From positions 10,889,454-10,953,453 of the forward strand of contig ML664161.1 of NCBI GenBank assembly GCA_007570785.1: a stretch of 64,000 bases of DNA, in the 5' to 3' direction. Both the position numbers and the translations under genes were made by a program. Positions 45,029 to 57,319 of this stretch are shown piece after piece; position 1 is the first letter of the stretch, and the number at the start of each line of letters is the position of its first letter. The notes beneath the pieces were generated by a model. The model was not told where the DNA came from. It saw nothing but the letters and a program-made list of their open reading frames with translations, and made no database searches. This stretch comes from Antilocapra americana. Taxonomy: Eukaryota; Chordata; Mammalia; Artiodactyla; Antilocapridae.

Positions 45029-47084
45029 GCCTTGGAAACTCTTTATATTCTTTCATAATATAACATCACATTTCCTAATCTGCTCTTCTAGACTGTCTTC
45101 AATAAGTTCTCCCAGCTAAATACCCAAGGACACTGGGTGCTCACTCCCAAACATGAGGTGATGCTACTTCTAGAAGTCTCCTCAGGTGCTCTCCAGCCCA
45201 GGCTACAGAGCTTAAACTAAAGTTCAGGTATCATGAGTGACTTATCCATGACTACAAAGCTGGAGACAGATTGTGTGAGTCTAAGAGTAGTACTCATATC
45301 ATATCCCAACCTAAAATAAATCCTATTTGACTACGCGTATAATGCATTTAATTCAAAGTTTTTAAATTTTTCTAATCACTATCCATAAATTCAGTTTCAT
45401 AGAATTTATAAGAACTCAAACTTGAGCACAGACAGACCCAAGGAAGTTTTATCCAACCAATATCACACCAAATACAGAAAGATGAAAGCAGAAGAGAAAA
45501 AAATCAATGGTTTCTAAAGGATGCTTCATTTGCAGCTGCAGTGGGAGGTTGCTCAAATGAAACAGAAGATATGCTTCTTTAGCACAGAGGTGGATTAAAC
45601 TCAATGACCTAAATAATCACTTAGTTACTATTTACCACCTTACCATCTCCCAAGCATCAAACTCAGTCATTGTTCTCAACTCCTTTACAAGCATCCCACA
45701 ACTCCTCAGTCTAACCTCCTTTTATCCTGTCCCCTCTCATTTAATCAACTTTTCTCAACTTTTCCCAATTCTATGCCCAAGACTTTTTTTATTCTCCAGC
45801 TCCCAATGCTGTACAGTGTTCTTTCATTCAGAGCTACTTCTGAAATAAAAAATAAGACCCTTCTGGAGCCTAGAATCAGTGCACCCAAGGAAACAGTGGA
45901 AATGCAAGAATTTTAGGGTATGGAGTGTGTCCAGACAGAGTAAATTGTTACCATTTCAGTCACTTTATGGAGGTGCCGCCTACTCCATGCAAGTGACTAT
46001 GTCAAGGAACCAAACTTTGGCACAAGAGAGTCTAGAATTCTTGGAACCCAGACATCCATGAAGTAACCACAGGAACCCTAAAGTAAATATTTAATAAGTC
46101 CTGAGATTAAAAATTGTATTTTCCCAATGTAAGACCATGGTAAATTATTCTAAACAATTTACTTGGAAGACAAAATATTTGTCTGAACCATCAGTGAAAA
46201 GTTGAATTACAAAAAGAGCTCTTGGTGGTGTAAGGTTGGGAACTAGTACTCCAGGGAACAAAGATTTAGGCTGTTTGTATTCTGCCTAGAGTCTAACATA
46301 CACGAGAATGCTATAAATATTAAACAACTACCTTTCAGAAGTGACATTGTGGTGAGTAGCTGGTACTTTGAAAGCGATTAACAAGGATTCCGAAAAGAAA
46401 TTGTTGATCTTCCATTACAGAATGCTACTGCAAGTAGACTCCATACAGCATCAATTGAAGCATTATAATAATACAGTTACAAGCCCTACAAGACTTGGAG
46501 GAAACTGATGTATCAATTACTTTAGTGCTGGCAACGAAATTTGTTTATGCATGGATGTACCTGTTTATTGTTGTTAAGGATTGGTCGGTTTGCTCTAGGA
46601 AATAGGCTATGTTTGCTTTTCTTCTGAAGGTTGAATAAGATGTTTCATAAAACATACTCTGAACAGATATGTTCCTAACAGTTTGTCTGTTAAATATACC
46701 CTTGGATGGCATGAGTTCAACTGATATCTCTTCCACATCTTTGAAATGAGAAATGTTGGGGTCATTGTTTAACTTGTCTGACCCTTTTATCCATGAAGAT
46801 AATAATAAGGAGTTGAATATCACAATACATGTGAAAAAAATGTATTCTTTCATAGTATACACATTCTTTCATAGTATACTTCACATTTCCTTTTATGAGA
46901 TTTCCCAACCAAGTTACTAAGGACACTGGTGCTCTTGTTTTGGTGCTCTTGTTTTAGTTCTCTATGAAACCATTGTTCCTCCCCGTGAACTTCTTATTAG
47001 GTATGTTCTTATTCTGGTCAGGATCAAGAGAATATTATCAACATGGTTTGTCACCAAAACAGCATGTATCAATTACATCAGAAG
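45029..47084. other. Intergenic, unrecognised, with one 105-codon open frame
   Basis: MIR-like hints occur near 45190-45300. A minus-strand open frame (46545-46862) is discussed among the findings. I do not call it a gene. Confidence 0.5.
46844..46879. repeat. 17-bp direct repeat, period 19
   Basis: ATTCTTTCATAGTATAC at 46844-46860 recurs at 46863-46879. It overlaps the start codon region of the minus-strand open frame. Confidence 0.95.
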
Positions 47085-47094
47085 TCAAACAAAT

Positions 47095-47310
47095 TTGATG
47101 TAAAAGCCTGGTGGTTCAGACAGTAAAGAATCTGACAGGAGATACAGATTCAATCCCTGGGTTAGGAAAATCCCCTTGAGATGGGAATGGAAACCCACTC
47201 CAGTATTCTTGCCTAGAGAATTCCACGGACAAAAAGAGCCTAGCAGGCTACAGTCAATGGGGTCGCAAAGCGTCAGATATGACTGAGTGACTAACAATTT
47301 CATTTCACTT
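47095..47310 (+). repeat. Bov-tA SINE
   Basis: Sense Bov-tA, bounded by TCAAACAAAT (47085-47094 and 47311-47320). Confidence 0.9.
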
Positions 47311-47320
47311 TCAAACAAAT

Positions 47321-48691
47321 ATAAATTCCAAATTTAAACAAATTTAAACATAGCTGGGAATGTCTATTTGTGATTAGCATGGATAAAAGCTTGCCAAATC
47401 TAGACATGTAAAAATTAAAATGGCAAAGAATATGTAAGTATAGACAAAAGCCATTTCAGATAAGATAAACCCTTTCATGTAAATTATTGCATTAGTATAA
47501 AAATATTAGATGATAAATGCAAAAATGAAAATTAACAATAAAGCTAATTCTCTTTGAAATCTGAAGCAAATTGAAAAACAATTTCACATATTGGTTTTAC
47601 AAGTTTAAACCTGCTTTGATTTCTGTAGGCTAAGTGATATACAGTGAGTGATGAATATATGTATGAATTTTACAGATTTTTTTCTTTTATATTTTCCTCT
47701 AGCTCACTGTCTGCTCCTAAACTTTTTCTGAAAACTTCCCAGTCTTTTATCTCACTGAGAGAAACAACAAAATAACAATATAACATTCAGAGAATTAAAA
47801 GGTCAGCTACCTGCTTTATTTGAACAGAGGATTTTGCACAAATGTTTTGCTTCTCTAGAGCACTAAAATTACAAAAATCCATATTGCCCTCAAAGAGGAA
47901 AATAAAATAAAGCAATTGCAAATAGGTTGAAAACCGACAATTCCTGTGTTATCCACTCCAGGGATATGGTAGGAAATTGACTTTTGTAATGAAGTGTTAT
48001 TCATGCCTTCAAACACGGATTACTTGTTGTGCCTCCTGGGGTTAAGACACGGATGTCACTCTCCTTTCAAAACCCGGTGCTTTGTGCTGGCTTTCTGAAC
48101 TCAACACTTATAGCATGCACTTATTCCTGGTGCAAATCCTTATTAGCTGGTGATGTTAGAACACGCCTGACACCACTAATATTTCAACCCATCAATTTAT
48201 TTACTGATTTGGAAAACATTTATTTGCACCCATAAGCCACCAAGAAACTGAACTAGGCACTGTGAAGACTAGATAAGAATGTACCTTCAATGTAGTCCCA
48301 AACCAGGGTGCTGTGTGCAATTGGACAAACATCTACTGAAATGGAGAGGGACGCTATGAGCCCTATGGTCCTTGCTTCCCATCCATGACCTCAGCCTGCC
48401 TTTGTCTGTGGAAAAACTTTAGCCAAAGAATAAATTTAATCAGAGAAATGATAACATGCAGAAACAAGTAATAGCAGTTTAGTTATTAAGCATAGTCAAG
48501 GACCTTTAGTTCCTTCTCAAACACTATAGGTAATATTCTGAGCTATACCCTGTGAGCTATCTTATAGATACTGAAACCCCCACCATGTGAAGTTAACTAC
48601 ATGATGACCAGGCTGACATAAGCTGCTACAGTTCCAAGAACTGGCCTCAAGAAATGGGAAAAAAAATCAACCAACCCTAGAACTGAAGATT
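47321..48691. other. Intergenic, unrecognised
   Basis: No gene or clear repeat. A 68-codon open frame at 48029-48235 is domain-free. Confidence 0.5.
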
Positions 48692-48899
48692 TGTTGTTGT
48701 CCATTCTCTAAGTTGTGACCTACTCTTTTCTAATTCCATACTATAGCCTGCCAGGCTCCTCTGCCCATAGAATCCCCCAGGCAAGAATACTGGAGTGGGT
48801 TGCCATTCCCTTCTCCAGGAGATCTTCCTGACCCAGGGATTGATCCTGGGTCTCCCATATAGCAGGCAAATTCTCTACCATCTGAGCAACCAGGGAAGA
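48692..48899 (-). repeat. Bov-tA SINE
   Basis: Reverse Bov-tA, TTGTTGTTGTCCATTCTC tail to GAGCAACCAGGGAAGAG head. Confidence 0.9.
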
Positions 48900-49384
48900 G
48901 CAGACCCTACTGTAAACCATAAGCTTTCGTTACTAATAATAATACATCAATATTTTTTCATAAGTGACAACTGTGCCAGACCAATGCAAAGTATTGGTAA
49001 CAGGGGAAACTAGGAGACCAGGAGTTACAAAAAACTAATTTCTAGGGAATTTTTTTGTTAACTTAAAACTACTACACAATAAAGTCTATTTTTAAAAAGA
49101 AAGAAAATGAGTAAAATTAATTTTAATAATATACTCAATTTTATAGTTCCAAAGTATTATTTCAGTGGTAAATCAATATTTTAAAGTATTAAGAAAAATT
49201 ATACTTTTGTTCATACTACATATTTGTAATTCATTAGCTACATTTCAAGTCCTTAATAGCCACATCTGACTGATATCTACCATATTTACAGTGCAGATGT
49301 AGACAGATTAATCTTAATTGTTAGAAAGAGATATTTATAGATTTTTTTTTAAAAAGCAGGAAAAGGGTATTTAAGGCAGCCTGT
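48900..49384. other. Intergenic, unrecognised
   Basis: AT-rich, nothing recognised. Confidence 0.5.
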
Positions 49385-49628
49385 GGGCTTTCTAGGTGGT
49401 TCAGTGGTTAAAAAAAAAAAACAAAAAACTGACAGCCAGTGCAGGAGACGTGGGTTTGAAGCAAGGGTCAGGAAGATTTCCCTGTAGAAGAAAATAGTAA
49501 CCTTCTCCAATATTCTTGCCTGGGAAATCCCATGGACAGAGGAGCCTGGTGGGCTGTAGTATGGAATTAGAATAGACTTATAGCGTCGCAAAGAGTCAGA
49601 CACGACTGAATGACTGAGCATGACACGT
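49385..49628 (+). repeat. Bov-tA SINE with internal A-run
   Basis: Sense Bov-tA. An A12 run and a short ACAAAAAACTGACAG insertion interrupt the head (about 49409-49436), and extra sequence (GAATTAGAATAGACTTATAG) lies in the tail. Confidence 0.85.
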
Positions 49629-50469
49629 GAGACAAGAAAGGCTTCAGACTGAGGAAAGGGCTGAGTTGGGGATAGAAGGAACTGGGAGTCATTTATTATG
49701 CACAAACCACCAGGCAGAACCAAGGCAAGGTTGAAGGCTAAGTTCTGATGGACTCAGTATAGATATAATGAGCTACACTTAGATACAGGAAATTTATTAC
49801 TTATATTGACAGTGAAAGAAAGAATAGCTAAAAGCTAAAAATGCCAATTCCCCTCTTGGTCCTGCATACCAAAAAAGGTGATCGGAAAACAAAAAGGTGC
49901 TGGTTGACTGCTATATGAGCTAGGGATACCCCATGGCTGAGGACTCAATTCCAGACTGTTGTTAAGTGGTTTTATGCAGCTGTACTCTGAAGGAGATAGG
50001 ACAGAAAGCCTCATACTTCATCAGAGGTGATGAGAAACTATCGCCCAACAGCCTCTCAGGGAAATAGAGAGGCAAGTGAGAGATGACCTCATCACAGCTC
50101 CTCATCCTTTCAAGTCCTGGAAAGAGCAAAAGGCATTCTGCCAAGACTCAGATTAGCTGTGGCTAGAGATTTTGCCTGCATGATCTATGTGGGATATATG
50201 CAAGGTTGCCAGGGCACCATGGCAGAACTACATTATTGAGAAAGAGAAAGAAGAGTGGATACCTAAGAAAATAAAATAGCATCCAGAAAGGCAAAAGGGT
50301 GCAGTGTCTGATTAGAATACAGTAGCAAGTGGCAGACGTGTAACATAGGAACCTTGAAACTTAGGCACAGACTAGCCTTGATGGGTCTTGCAAATCTTAA
50401 TGAGAGTTTTCTACCTAAAGGAGTTTTAAGAAAGAAGGATTTCTAATATCACATTTAGATATTAGAAAA
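49629..50469. other. Intergenic, unrecognised
   Basis: No gene or clear repeat seen. Confidence 0.5.
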
Positions 50470-50478
50470 GACCCTCTG

Positions 50479-50843
50479 CGACTTCTCTGGTGGCACAGTG
50501 GATGGGAGTCTGCCTGCCAATGAAGGAGACATGGGTTCGATACTGGTCGGGAAAGGTACCACGTGCTGCAGAACAACTAAACAGTGTATCACAACTACCG
50601 AAGCCCATGTGCTTTAGGGCCCTCAAACTGCAACTGCTGAGCCCACGTGATGCAACTACTAAAGTCTGCTCACCTAAAGACTGTACTCCACAACAAGAGA
50701 GGCTACCACAATGAGAAGCCCACACACCACAAGGAACAGTAGCCCTGGCTTGCCACAACTAGAGAAATCCAGTGTGCAGATATGAAGATCCAGTGCAGCC
50801 AAAAATTACTTAGTTAATTAAAATTACAAATTAGATAAAAAAG
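50479..50843 (+). repeat. CHR-type SINE, full length
   Basis: Sense copy with all internal repeats. GACCCTCTG at 50470-50478 and 50844-50852 is the duplication. Confidence 0.92.
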
Positions 50844-50852
50844 GACCCTCTG

Positions 50853-51419
50853 ACATCAGTGTAACGTAAGAACTGAAATGGACTGGAGATGAACCAGGAG
50901 CTGCTGGAGTAGAGACATCTTAGGGACCAGTGAAAGCAAAGCATCATCAGTATGTACAGTCTCCTCTTATGGTTGGAAAGAAACACTCATGAATCCATAG
51001 AACGTGGCCCCTGTAAGCAGGGAGGGAAGGAAAGGGCTCAATGTCACATATACTGTGTTCCATTTGTCAATAATCCAATTCTGCTGTCTTCCTTTTCATG
51101 TTGTAGATTTTGACCTTTTCAGGATTGCTTCCTCCTCACTTTGTGCTAATTAATGGAATTCCATCACTTGGTCTTGAAAAATGAAAGTCTGGACAGACTG
51201 GTGGAAAAGCTCTCAGGAAGACTAGAAGGAAACATTGTTGCATATTCCCTAAAAAGTACAGAAAATCTGGTACTATTATGTGTCATGAAAATGTTTTTTC
51301 TAAGAGTAGTCTGGCAAATATCCAGACTCCAAATCTTGGTCTGCCTGCCCATCCCCACCCAGGCCTTCGCTGAAATGTTTTCATATCACTGCATTTTTTG
51401 ATTACTTGATTTAAAATTG
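50853..51419. other. Intergenic, unrecognised
   Basis: Overlapping short open frames on both strands (51153-51401, 51164-51358) with no domain; nothing called. Confidence 0.5.
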
Positions 51420-51600
51420 CAATCTGCCTGGGCCCCCTGCAAAATACTCTATCTTTCTGCAGTTCTTTTCCATGGCAGTTATCATCATCTGACATATATC
51501 TTACCCATTTTATTTTGTGTTTGTTTCCACTAAAACACAAGCACCATGAGTTCCTGAGTGCTGTATTCCCAGTGTGTTTAGAAAAGTACCAACCACATTG
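51420..51600 (+). mobile_element. L2-like 3' remnant
   Basis: AACACAAGCACCATGAGTTC and GTATTCCCAGTGTG resemble the L2 3' end. Confidence 0.45.
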
Positions 51601-51682
51601 TTACCAAACTGGTAATTGTGGTACCAAAGTTGATAACCACATTGTTACCAAATTTTAAAAAAATTAAAAAAGAATATACACC

Positions 51683-51945
51683 GGGGACTTTGTGGTGGCC
51701 CAGTGGTTTAGAATTTGCCCGCTGATGTAGGAGACAGTGGGTTCAATCTCTGGTCTGGGAACTAAGATCTCACTTTGTTGTCCTTGTTTAGTCCCTAAGT
51801 TGTGTCTGCAGGGCAATTAAGACTCCCCATGCGCCACAGCTACTGAGCCTGAGCACCTAGAACCTGTGCTCTGCAACAAGAAAAGACAGTGCAATGAAAA
51901 GCCTGTGCACCACAACCAGAGAGTAGCCCCCGCTCGTATGAATGA
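51683..51945 (+). repeat. CHR-type SINE carrying a short Bov-A-like insert
   Basis: Sense CHR copy. Within it, 51774-51810 reads TTTGTTGTCCTTGTTTAGTC..., which looks like a Bov-A tail piece rather than CHR. Confidence 0.75.
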
Positions 51946-51984
51946 ATATATATACATAGTTATGTATATATACATATCATGTGA

Positions 51985-52195
51985 TTCCATTTATATGATG
52001 TTTCAAGACAGGAAAAAAATATTTACTGATGATACATATCAGAATAGCGATAACCTTTGAAGAAGAGGATAATAACCGGTAGAGGGCATGAGAGGATTTT
52101 CTCTGATGCTAATCATATCTTGGTTCAGGTAGTGATTACAAAGATGTGTGCTGTATTCTTATGACTTCTATACTTTTCTGTATCTGTTAGATGTC
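51985..52195 (+). mobile_element. Old L1M-like 3' remnant
   Basis: GATTCCATTTATATGATG, then GCGATAACCTTTGAAGAAG and GGTTCAGGTAGTGATTACA, follow the L1M/L1ME 3' UTR order. Confidence 0.6.
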
Positions 52196-52879
52196 AACTA
52201 AGTTTACCCAAAGAAGTTGGGGAAAGACAGGTCTGCCTAGCAGCTGCTTTTCTTTCTGCTTGGTTTATTGTCTTTATTGTATCACCATTTCTAGATGGCT
52301 GCTCCCCGCCTGGGGCGTTCCTCCTGCATTCCCAGCAGGGAATGGACTGAAAAGTGAAGGGATGAAGGGCTTTCTCGTAGTGAGATTTTGCTTTTCATTA
52401 TGAAAGAAAACCCCTGCCCCAGGAACTATCTGTCACTGGGTTACATGGTTACTCCTGTGATAAGTATTTAGCTTTGAAGCTTCTATAACAGAGACTCTAG
52501 AAGTGTATTGTTGAGGACTCAACTTATCTCTACACAAAGAAAAAAAAATTGAGAACAATGTTACTAATAGTGAGTTTTTAAAATGTAAAAGGAAGATATC
52601 GGAACCCAAAATGTTTGGACCACACATCATTAACTAACCCCACATTTGTAGTGCTTGTGTTATACCCCAAGCTACTTCATGCTCATTACTTCCAACCAGT
52701 TCTTGTATCTCCATCAGGTCTCCTCTGATCAAGAGATCTGAACCAGGTGTGAGCATCCATGCCTTATGCACAAGGCTTAAAGACAGGCAAGTGTAACCTT
52801 TACTACTCCTTTCTCTGAACACACCCACACTCTTGCATGACATCTCATGTTCTCCCAGGCCTATCCTACCATATGCCAT
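52196..52879. other. Intergenic, unrecognised
   Basis: No gene or clear repeat seen. Confidence 0.5.
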
Positions 52880-53256
52880 AAATGAACATATATTGTACAG
52901 CACAGGAAACATAGCCAGCACCTTATAATAACTATAAGCAGAGTATAATCTTTAAAAATTGTGAATCACTATGCTACAACTTTCCCTGGTGGATCAGTGG
53001 TAAGAAATCTGTCTGTCAGTGTGGAGACACAGAAGACAGGGGTTTGATTCCTGGGTTGGGAAGCTCCCCTGAAGAAAGAAATGGCAACCCACTACAGTAT
53101 TCTTGCTTAGGAAATCCCATGGACAGAGGAGCCTGGTAGGTTACCATCCATGGTGTTGCCAAGAGTCGGACATGACTGAGCACATATGCATGCATGCATG
53201 CTGAACACCTTAAATTTATGTACTATCGTACATCAATTATACCTTAATATTTAAAA
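52880..53256 (+). mobile_element. L1 3' tail split by a Bov-tA
   Basis: ATTGTACAGCACAGGAAAC to AATCACTATGC before the SINE, and TGAACACCTTAAATTTATG to ATTATACCTTAATAT after it, are the two halves of one artiodactyl L1 3' end. Confidence 0.75.
52978..53195 (+). repeat. Bov-tA SINE nested in L1 tail
   Basis: ACTTTCCCTGGTGGATCAG to GACTGAGCACATATG in sense, ending in a short CATG repeat (53186-53201). Confidence 0.9.
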
Positions 53257-53494
53257 AGTGGATGGATGAAGTCAGAGATAACCAAAGTCCTCCCAAGAAA
53301 ACAAAACAATTCTAGGGTCAGCAGCACTTGAATCTAAAACCTTAAAGATTTTACCCATCAAAAGAAGATGTGATCACACATAGAGAAAAGACAAAGTACA
53401 TAACATCAACACAGATGATGCCCAAGGTGTGCTAGGTACACCCAGCAGTTGTTCTGTTAAGTAGGTGGCAATAAAAGGAAACACAATGTTAGTA
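53257..53494. other. Short unrecognised interval
   Basis: Nothing recognised. Confidence 0.4.
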
Positions 53495-53725
53495 TAGAGG
53501 GGAAGCAGACTGACTGCATCTATCAAACCTAGGTTCAAATTCTGTCTCAGTAATTGCTGCTTGTGATATTTAGAGCAGCTTATTCTGGGACATTCTATTT
53601 TCTTATCTCTAAAATAAGACCTACTTCATAGGGTTTTGTGAAAGGAAATTATGAAATAAGACACATAAAATGCCTATCATAATGTCTGACTCAAAGTATA
53701 CACTCAAATATTATGAGCACAGTAG
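53495..53725 (+). repeat. MIR SINE, near full length
   Basis: GCAGACTGACTGCATC..., CTCTAAAATAAGACCTACTTC and TAATGTCTGACTCAAAGTATAC are the 5', core and 3' parts of MIR in order. Confidence 0.75.
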
Positions 53726-54595
53726 ACTGAATTAAAAGATGGCCTCAAAGATTCCCTCCTCTCAGATAACCACCTCCCCTTGAATGTGCCAAAAAAACAC
53801 TGAATATGATGGAGTCATCACTTGTACTGTAAGGTTCCTCATCATGGAATTCCATAGTAGTCTAGTGGTAAATAATCTACCTGCGAATGCAGGGGACACA
53901 GGTTTGAATCCTGGTCTCAGGAGGTCCTACCAGCTGTGGGCAACTAAGCCCCTGCACCACGATTAGTGAAAGCTGCATGATCTAGAGCCTGCAAGTCACA
54001 ACAAGAAAAGCCACTGCAATGAGAAGCCTGTGCACCGCAACTAAAAAGTAGCCCTGCTCACTGCGACTAGAGAGAGCATACACACGACGATGACCCAGCA
54101 CAGCCAAAAAAAATGAAAGTTCCTATTCCAGTCAACTATAAGTTAACCAATGAGAGATTATCCTCAGTAGGCCAGGAACCATCAGGTGAATCCTTTAAAA
54201 TTAGGAGGGTTCTCCTGCTGGCTTTAAAGTCTAAGCAAACTGCCATTTTATGAGGGGAGGTGGCCATGCTCAAGAACCTGAGGGCAAGATCTAGTCTGAG
54301 GTTGGTGCCCAGCTGAAAACCAGCTAGAAAATAGAGACCTCTCAGAGCTGCAGGGAAATAAATTCTACCAATAATCAGTGAGACTAGATGAGTACCTCAA
54401 ACCTCAGGTGAGACTATAGCCCTGGCTGTTATCTTGATATCTTCATGATGAGATCTTGACCAGATGACCCAGTTAAACCATAATCAGACTCCTGACTCAT
54501 GGAAATAATAAGATAATAGATCTGTGTTGTTTTGAGCCACTAAGTTTATGTCAATTTGTTACGCAACTATAGAAGAATAATACAACTTGTAGACC
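53726..54595 (+). mobile_element. MLT1-type (MaLR) LTR remnant, split by a CHR SINE
   Basis: AGATGGCCTCAAAGATTCCC at the start and TGTTGTTTTGAGCCACTAAG at the end are the typical MLT1/MaLR 5' and 3' phrases. The CHR element at 53845-54117 interrupts it. Confidence 0.6.
53845..54117 (+). repeat. CHR-type SINE nested in LTR
   Basis: Sense copy, GGAATTCCATAGTAGTC to CCCAGCACAGCCAAAAAAA. Confidence 0.88.
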
Positions 54596-55062
54596 TTTTA
54601 TTCTGGTGATATCATTACTATTAATATAGTTAAAATCATATAACTATATTCCTGTTTCTGAATCTAGGCTCACTTCAACATTCTGATAATATTGGCATCT
54701 GCGATGGCTTATTTATGAGCACAGAGTGCTGATCAAGCTAACAACTACAGAATATATTTGGTATTTACATTTCAGATCGATTCATTAGTAACACCTGGGA
54801 TGTCACACTTGTAGTAAGGAATAATTCAACTGATAATCACTCCACTTTTTAAACTTTTTTACATCCAGTCAGTGTAATCCCACTTATATACTGGTTAAAG
54901 TCGAAGGGCCACCAAGGAGGACTAGTTTTAATCTTTGTGGTAGATGCTCAATAAATATCCCACTTGTTGTTTTAAAGGGTTATTCTAAAGGATCATATTT
55001 TCTATTCAATTAAGTGTGATTGAAATGACACTAATCACTTTCTGACTGAGGCAGTAAAAAGC
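54596..55062. other. Intergenic, unrecognised
   Basis: Nothing recognised. Confidence 0.4.
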
Positions 55063-55290
55063 CTCGGATTCCCGAGTGATGCTCATGGTAAAGAACCCAC
55101 CTGCCAATGCAGGAGACATAAGAAACAGAGGTTTGATCTCTGGGTTGGGAAGATGTGCTGGAGGAGGGCATGGCAACCCATTCCAGTATTCTTGCCAGGA
55201 GAATCGCATGGAGAGAGGAGCCTGGTGGACCACAGTCCATAGTGTTGCAAAGAGTTGGACACAATTGAAGCGACTTAGCCCGCACACAAC
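55063..55290 (+). repeat. Bov-tA SINE
   Basis: GGATTCCCGAGTGATGCTC to GAAGCGACTTAGCCCG in sense, with AAAAGCC repeated on both sides. Confidence 0.9.
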
Positions 55291-57024
55291 AAAAGCCCCA
55301 TGAGCAACCTCCATTCTTTATCTTCTCTGGCTAAGCCAAACGAGGAGACCACGTGTGCCAGATGAGACAGGTGCAAGGTGGTGAAGCCACTATTAGCCTA
55401 GGTCCCTGAGTAACTAAGTGGAACAGAGCTCCTATCAGTCCTCACTAAACAGGCAGCAGGAAAGAGAAACAAATTTTTGTTACTTGAGTATCTAAGTTCT
55501 CATAGTTGCTTTGTCACAACAGCAAAACCTAGACTATACTAACAGATTAAATAAGAAGAAATCAATTAGGAAGGGTCACTTATTTCAAGTTTTCTTTCTT
55601 TCTTTGCCCTCTGTATCTCTCTTCTCTTCTTTACCTAATGTGGATGGTTTAATAATACTGAGACACATAGGACTTCTTGTTTGACTGACTCTTCACACTA
55701 GTAGGTAAATAACAGGCTAAGACTGATCCTTCAGAATCATGCATCTTCCATGATAGCATGGTTAAGGCCATAACATTAAAAAAAAGTATCAGTTTGGCTA
55801 TCATATTTCATGTGTAAAATCTAAGATTTGGCAGCAGCAACCATATTAGCAACTGATGATTGGAAGAGATTAGAAGATTTAGGGATCCTGGCTGTATTTC
55901 CTTTAGAAGTGACAACCAAAAGCTGTCCTTAACTTGTTCATGATTTTTAAAGGCAGTCTTCTAAATGTTTCACCATTAAGTACAACATGAGCTATTGGTC
56001 AGAGTAGATATTGTTTATGATTTTAAGTAAGCATTTTTCTCTCTGAGTTTCCTTAGAGATATTCTCAGGATAATAACTTTTTTGGATTTGACGGAGATGA
56101 TCACTTCAAACTTGACAGTTTGAAGTGATAAATTATATTAGTAGATTTTCCAAGTTTAACTCATCCATATTTCCTAAAATAAATTCTAGTAGGTCATGAT
56201 AGATGATATTTTTTAATGTAGACTTGAATTCTATATGCTCATATTTTCTTTATAATTTATACATATATATTTCTCAATGATATTGACCTAGAGCTTGTTT
56301 TATTATTTGTCAAGTTTTGGTATCAAGCTTTTCCAATTTCAAAAATAAATTTGAATAGTTTTCTCCTTTCTTAAAACATCTGTAACATATTATATGGTAT
56401 AAGCATTATAAGTCTTTTGCAGTTTTAAATAATTGAACAACAAGCCATTTTACTCCAGATCTATGCTAAAATAATTATTTTATATTATAAATTTCCCTGT
56501 ATTTTTCTAATTACATTTTGGCAATTTAAATTTTTCCAGAAAATTATCCTTTTCATTAATATTTTCAAATATATTAAAACTTTTATTCTTTTGCTGTCTT
56601 TCTTAATTTTAATTTTATTGATTTTTTTAACTTGAATTGTTAACTCACCTTAGTAGTTACTTAATCTATCAAGTCAAATTTAAGACATAAAAACTATTGC
56701 AGCTGTGGTAATACAGGAAATGCCTCATATTGTATGAATGTGATTTGTAACAGTATCTACTGATAACATTTCTAAACTTTCTGCCCAAGACTCGTGGTAA
56801 TGACAAGATGATACCTTAAATTATTAAATACTATTAAGTGATAATAACACATTACAATTTCACATAATTTAAAACAGAAATTATCTCTGTTATATTTCCT
56901 AACAAGTGGGACATCAAAAATCATGCAAGTTATAATCAAAATATGGAGGAGAGTTCAAGGAACATATTCTGATTATTCCCAAAGGAATATTATCCTGAGA
57001 ATGAAATGAAACAGATGCATGACA
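55291..57024. other. Intergenic, AT-rich; possible LTR tail near 55372-55555
   Basis: GTTGCTTTGTCACAACAGC and AAACCTAGACTATACTAAC near 55505-55540 recall the 3' end of mammalian LTRs. The rest is unrecognised. Confidence 0.4.
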
Positions 57025-57240
57025 GTGGTCCCCAACCTTTTTGGCACCAGGGACTGATTTCTTGGAAGACAATTTTTCCCCAGAAGAGTGGTGGGGGAAT
57101 GATTTGGGGATGCCTCAAATTAATTACATTTATTGTGCACTTTTTTTTAAATTTAATGCCACTGCTGATATGACAAGAGGTAAAGAGAAACATGGCTCTA
57201 AATCACAGTGTTCATTTTATAACTTTTTTTCAAAACACAT
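57025..57240 (+). mobile_element. hAT-type (MER1-group-like) DNA transposon remnant
   Basis: AGTGGTCCCCAACCTTTTTGG is a terminal sequence of a known mammalian hAT-Charlie-type element. ATGCCACTGCTGATATGAC is a piece from further inside, so the copy is internally deleted. Confidence 0.6.
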
Positions 57241-57319
57241 CTAGAGCATAAAGCAAGATCAACATGCACCATAGAGTTATAAAGCCAATCAAAATACAAT
57301 GCTTTATAGTAATACAATG

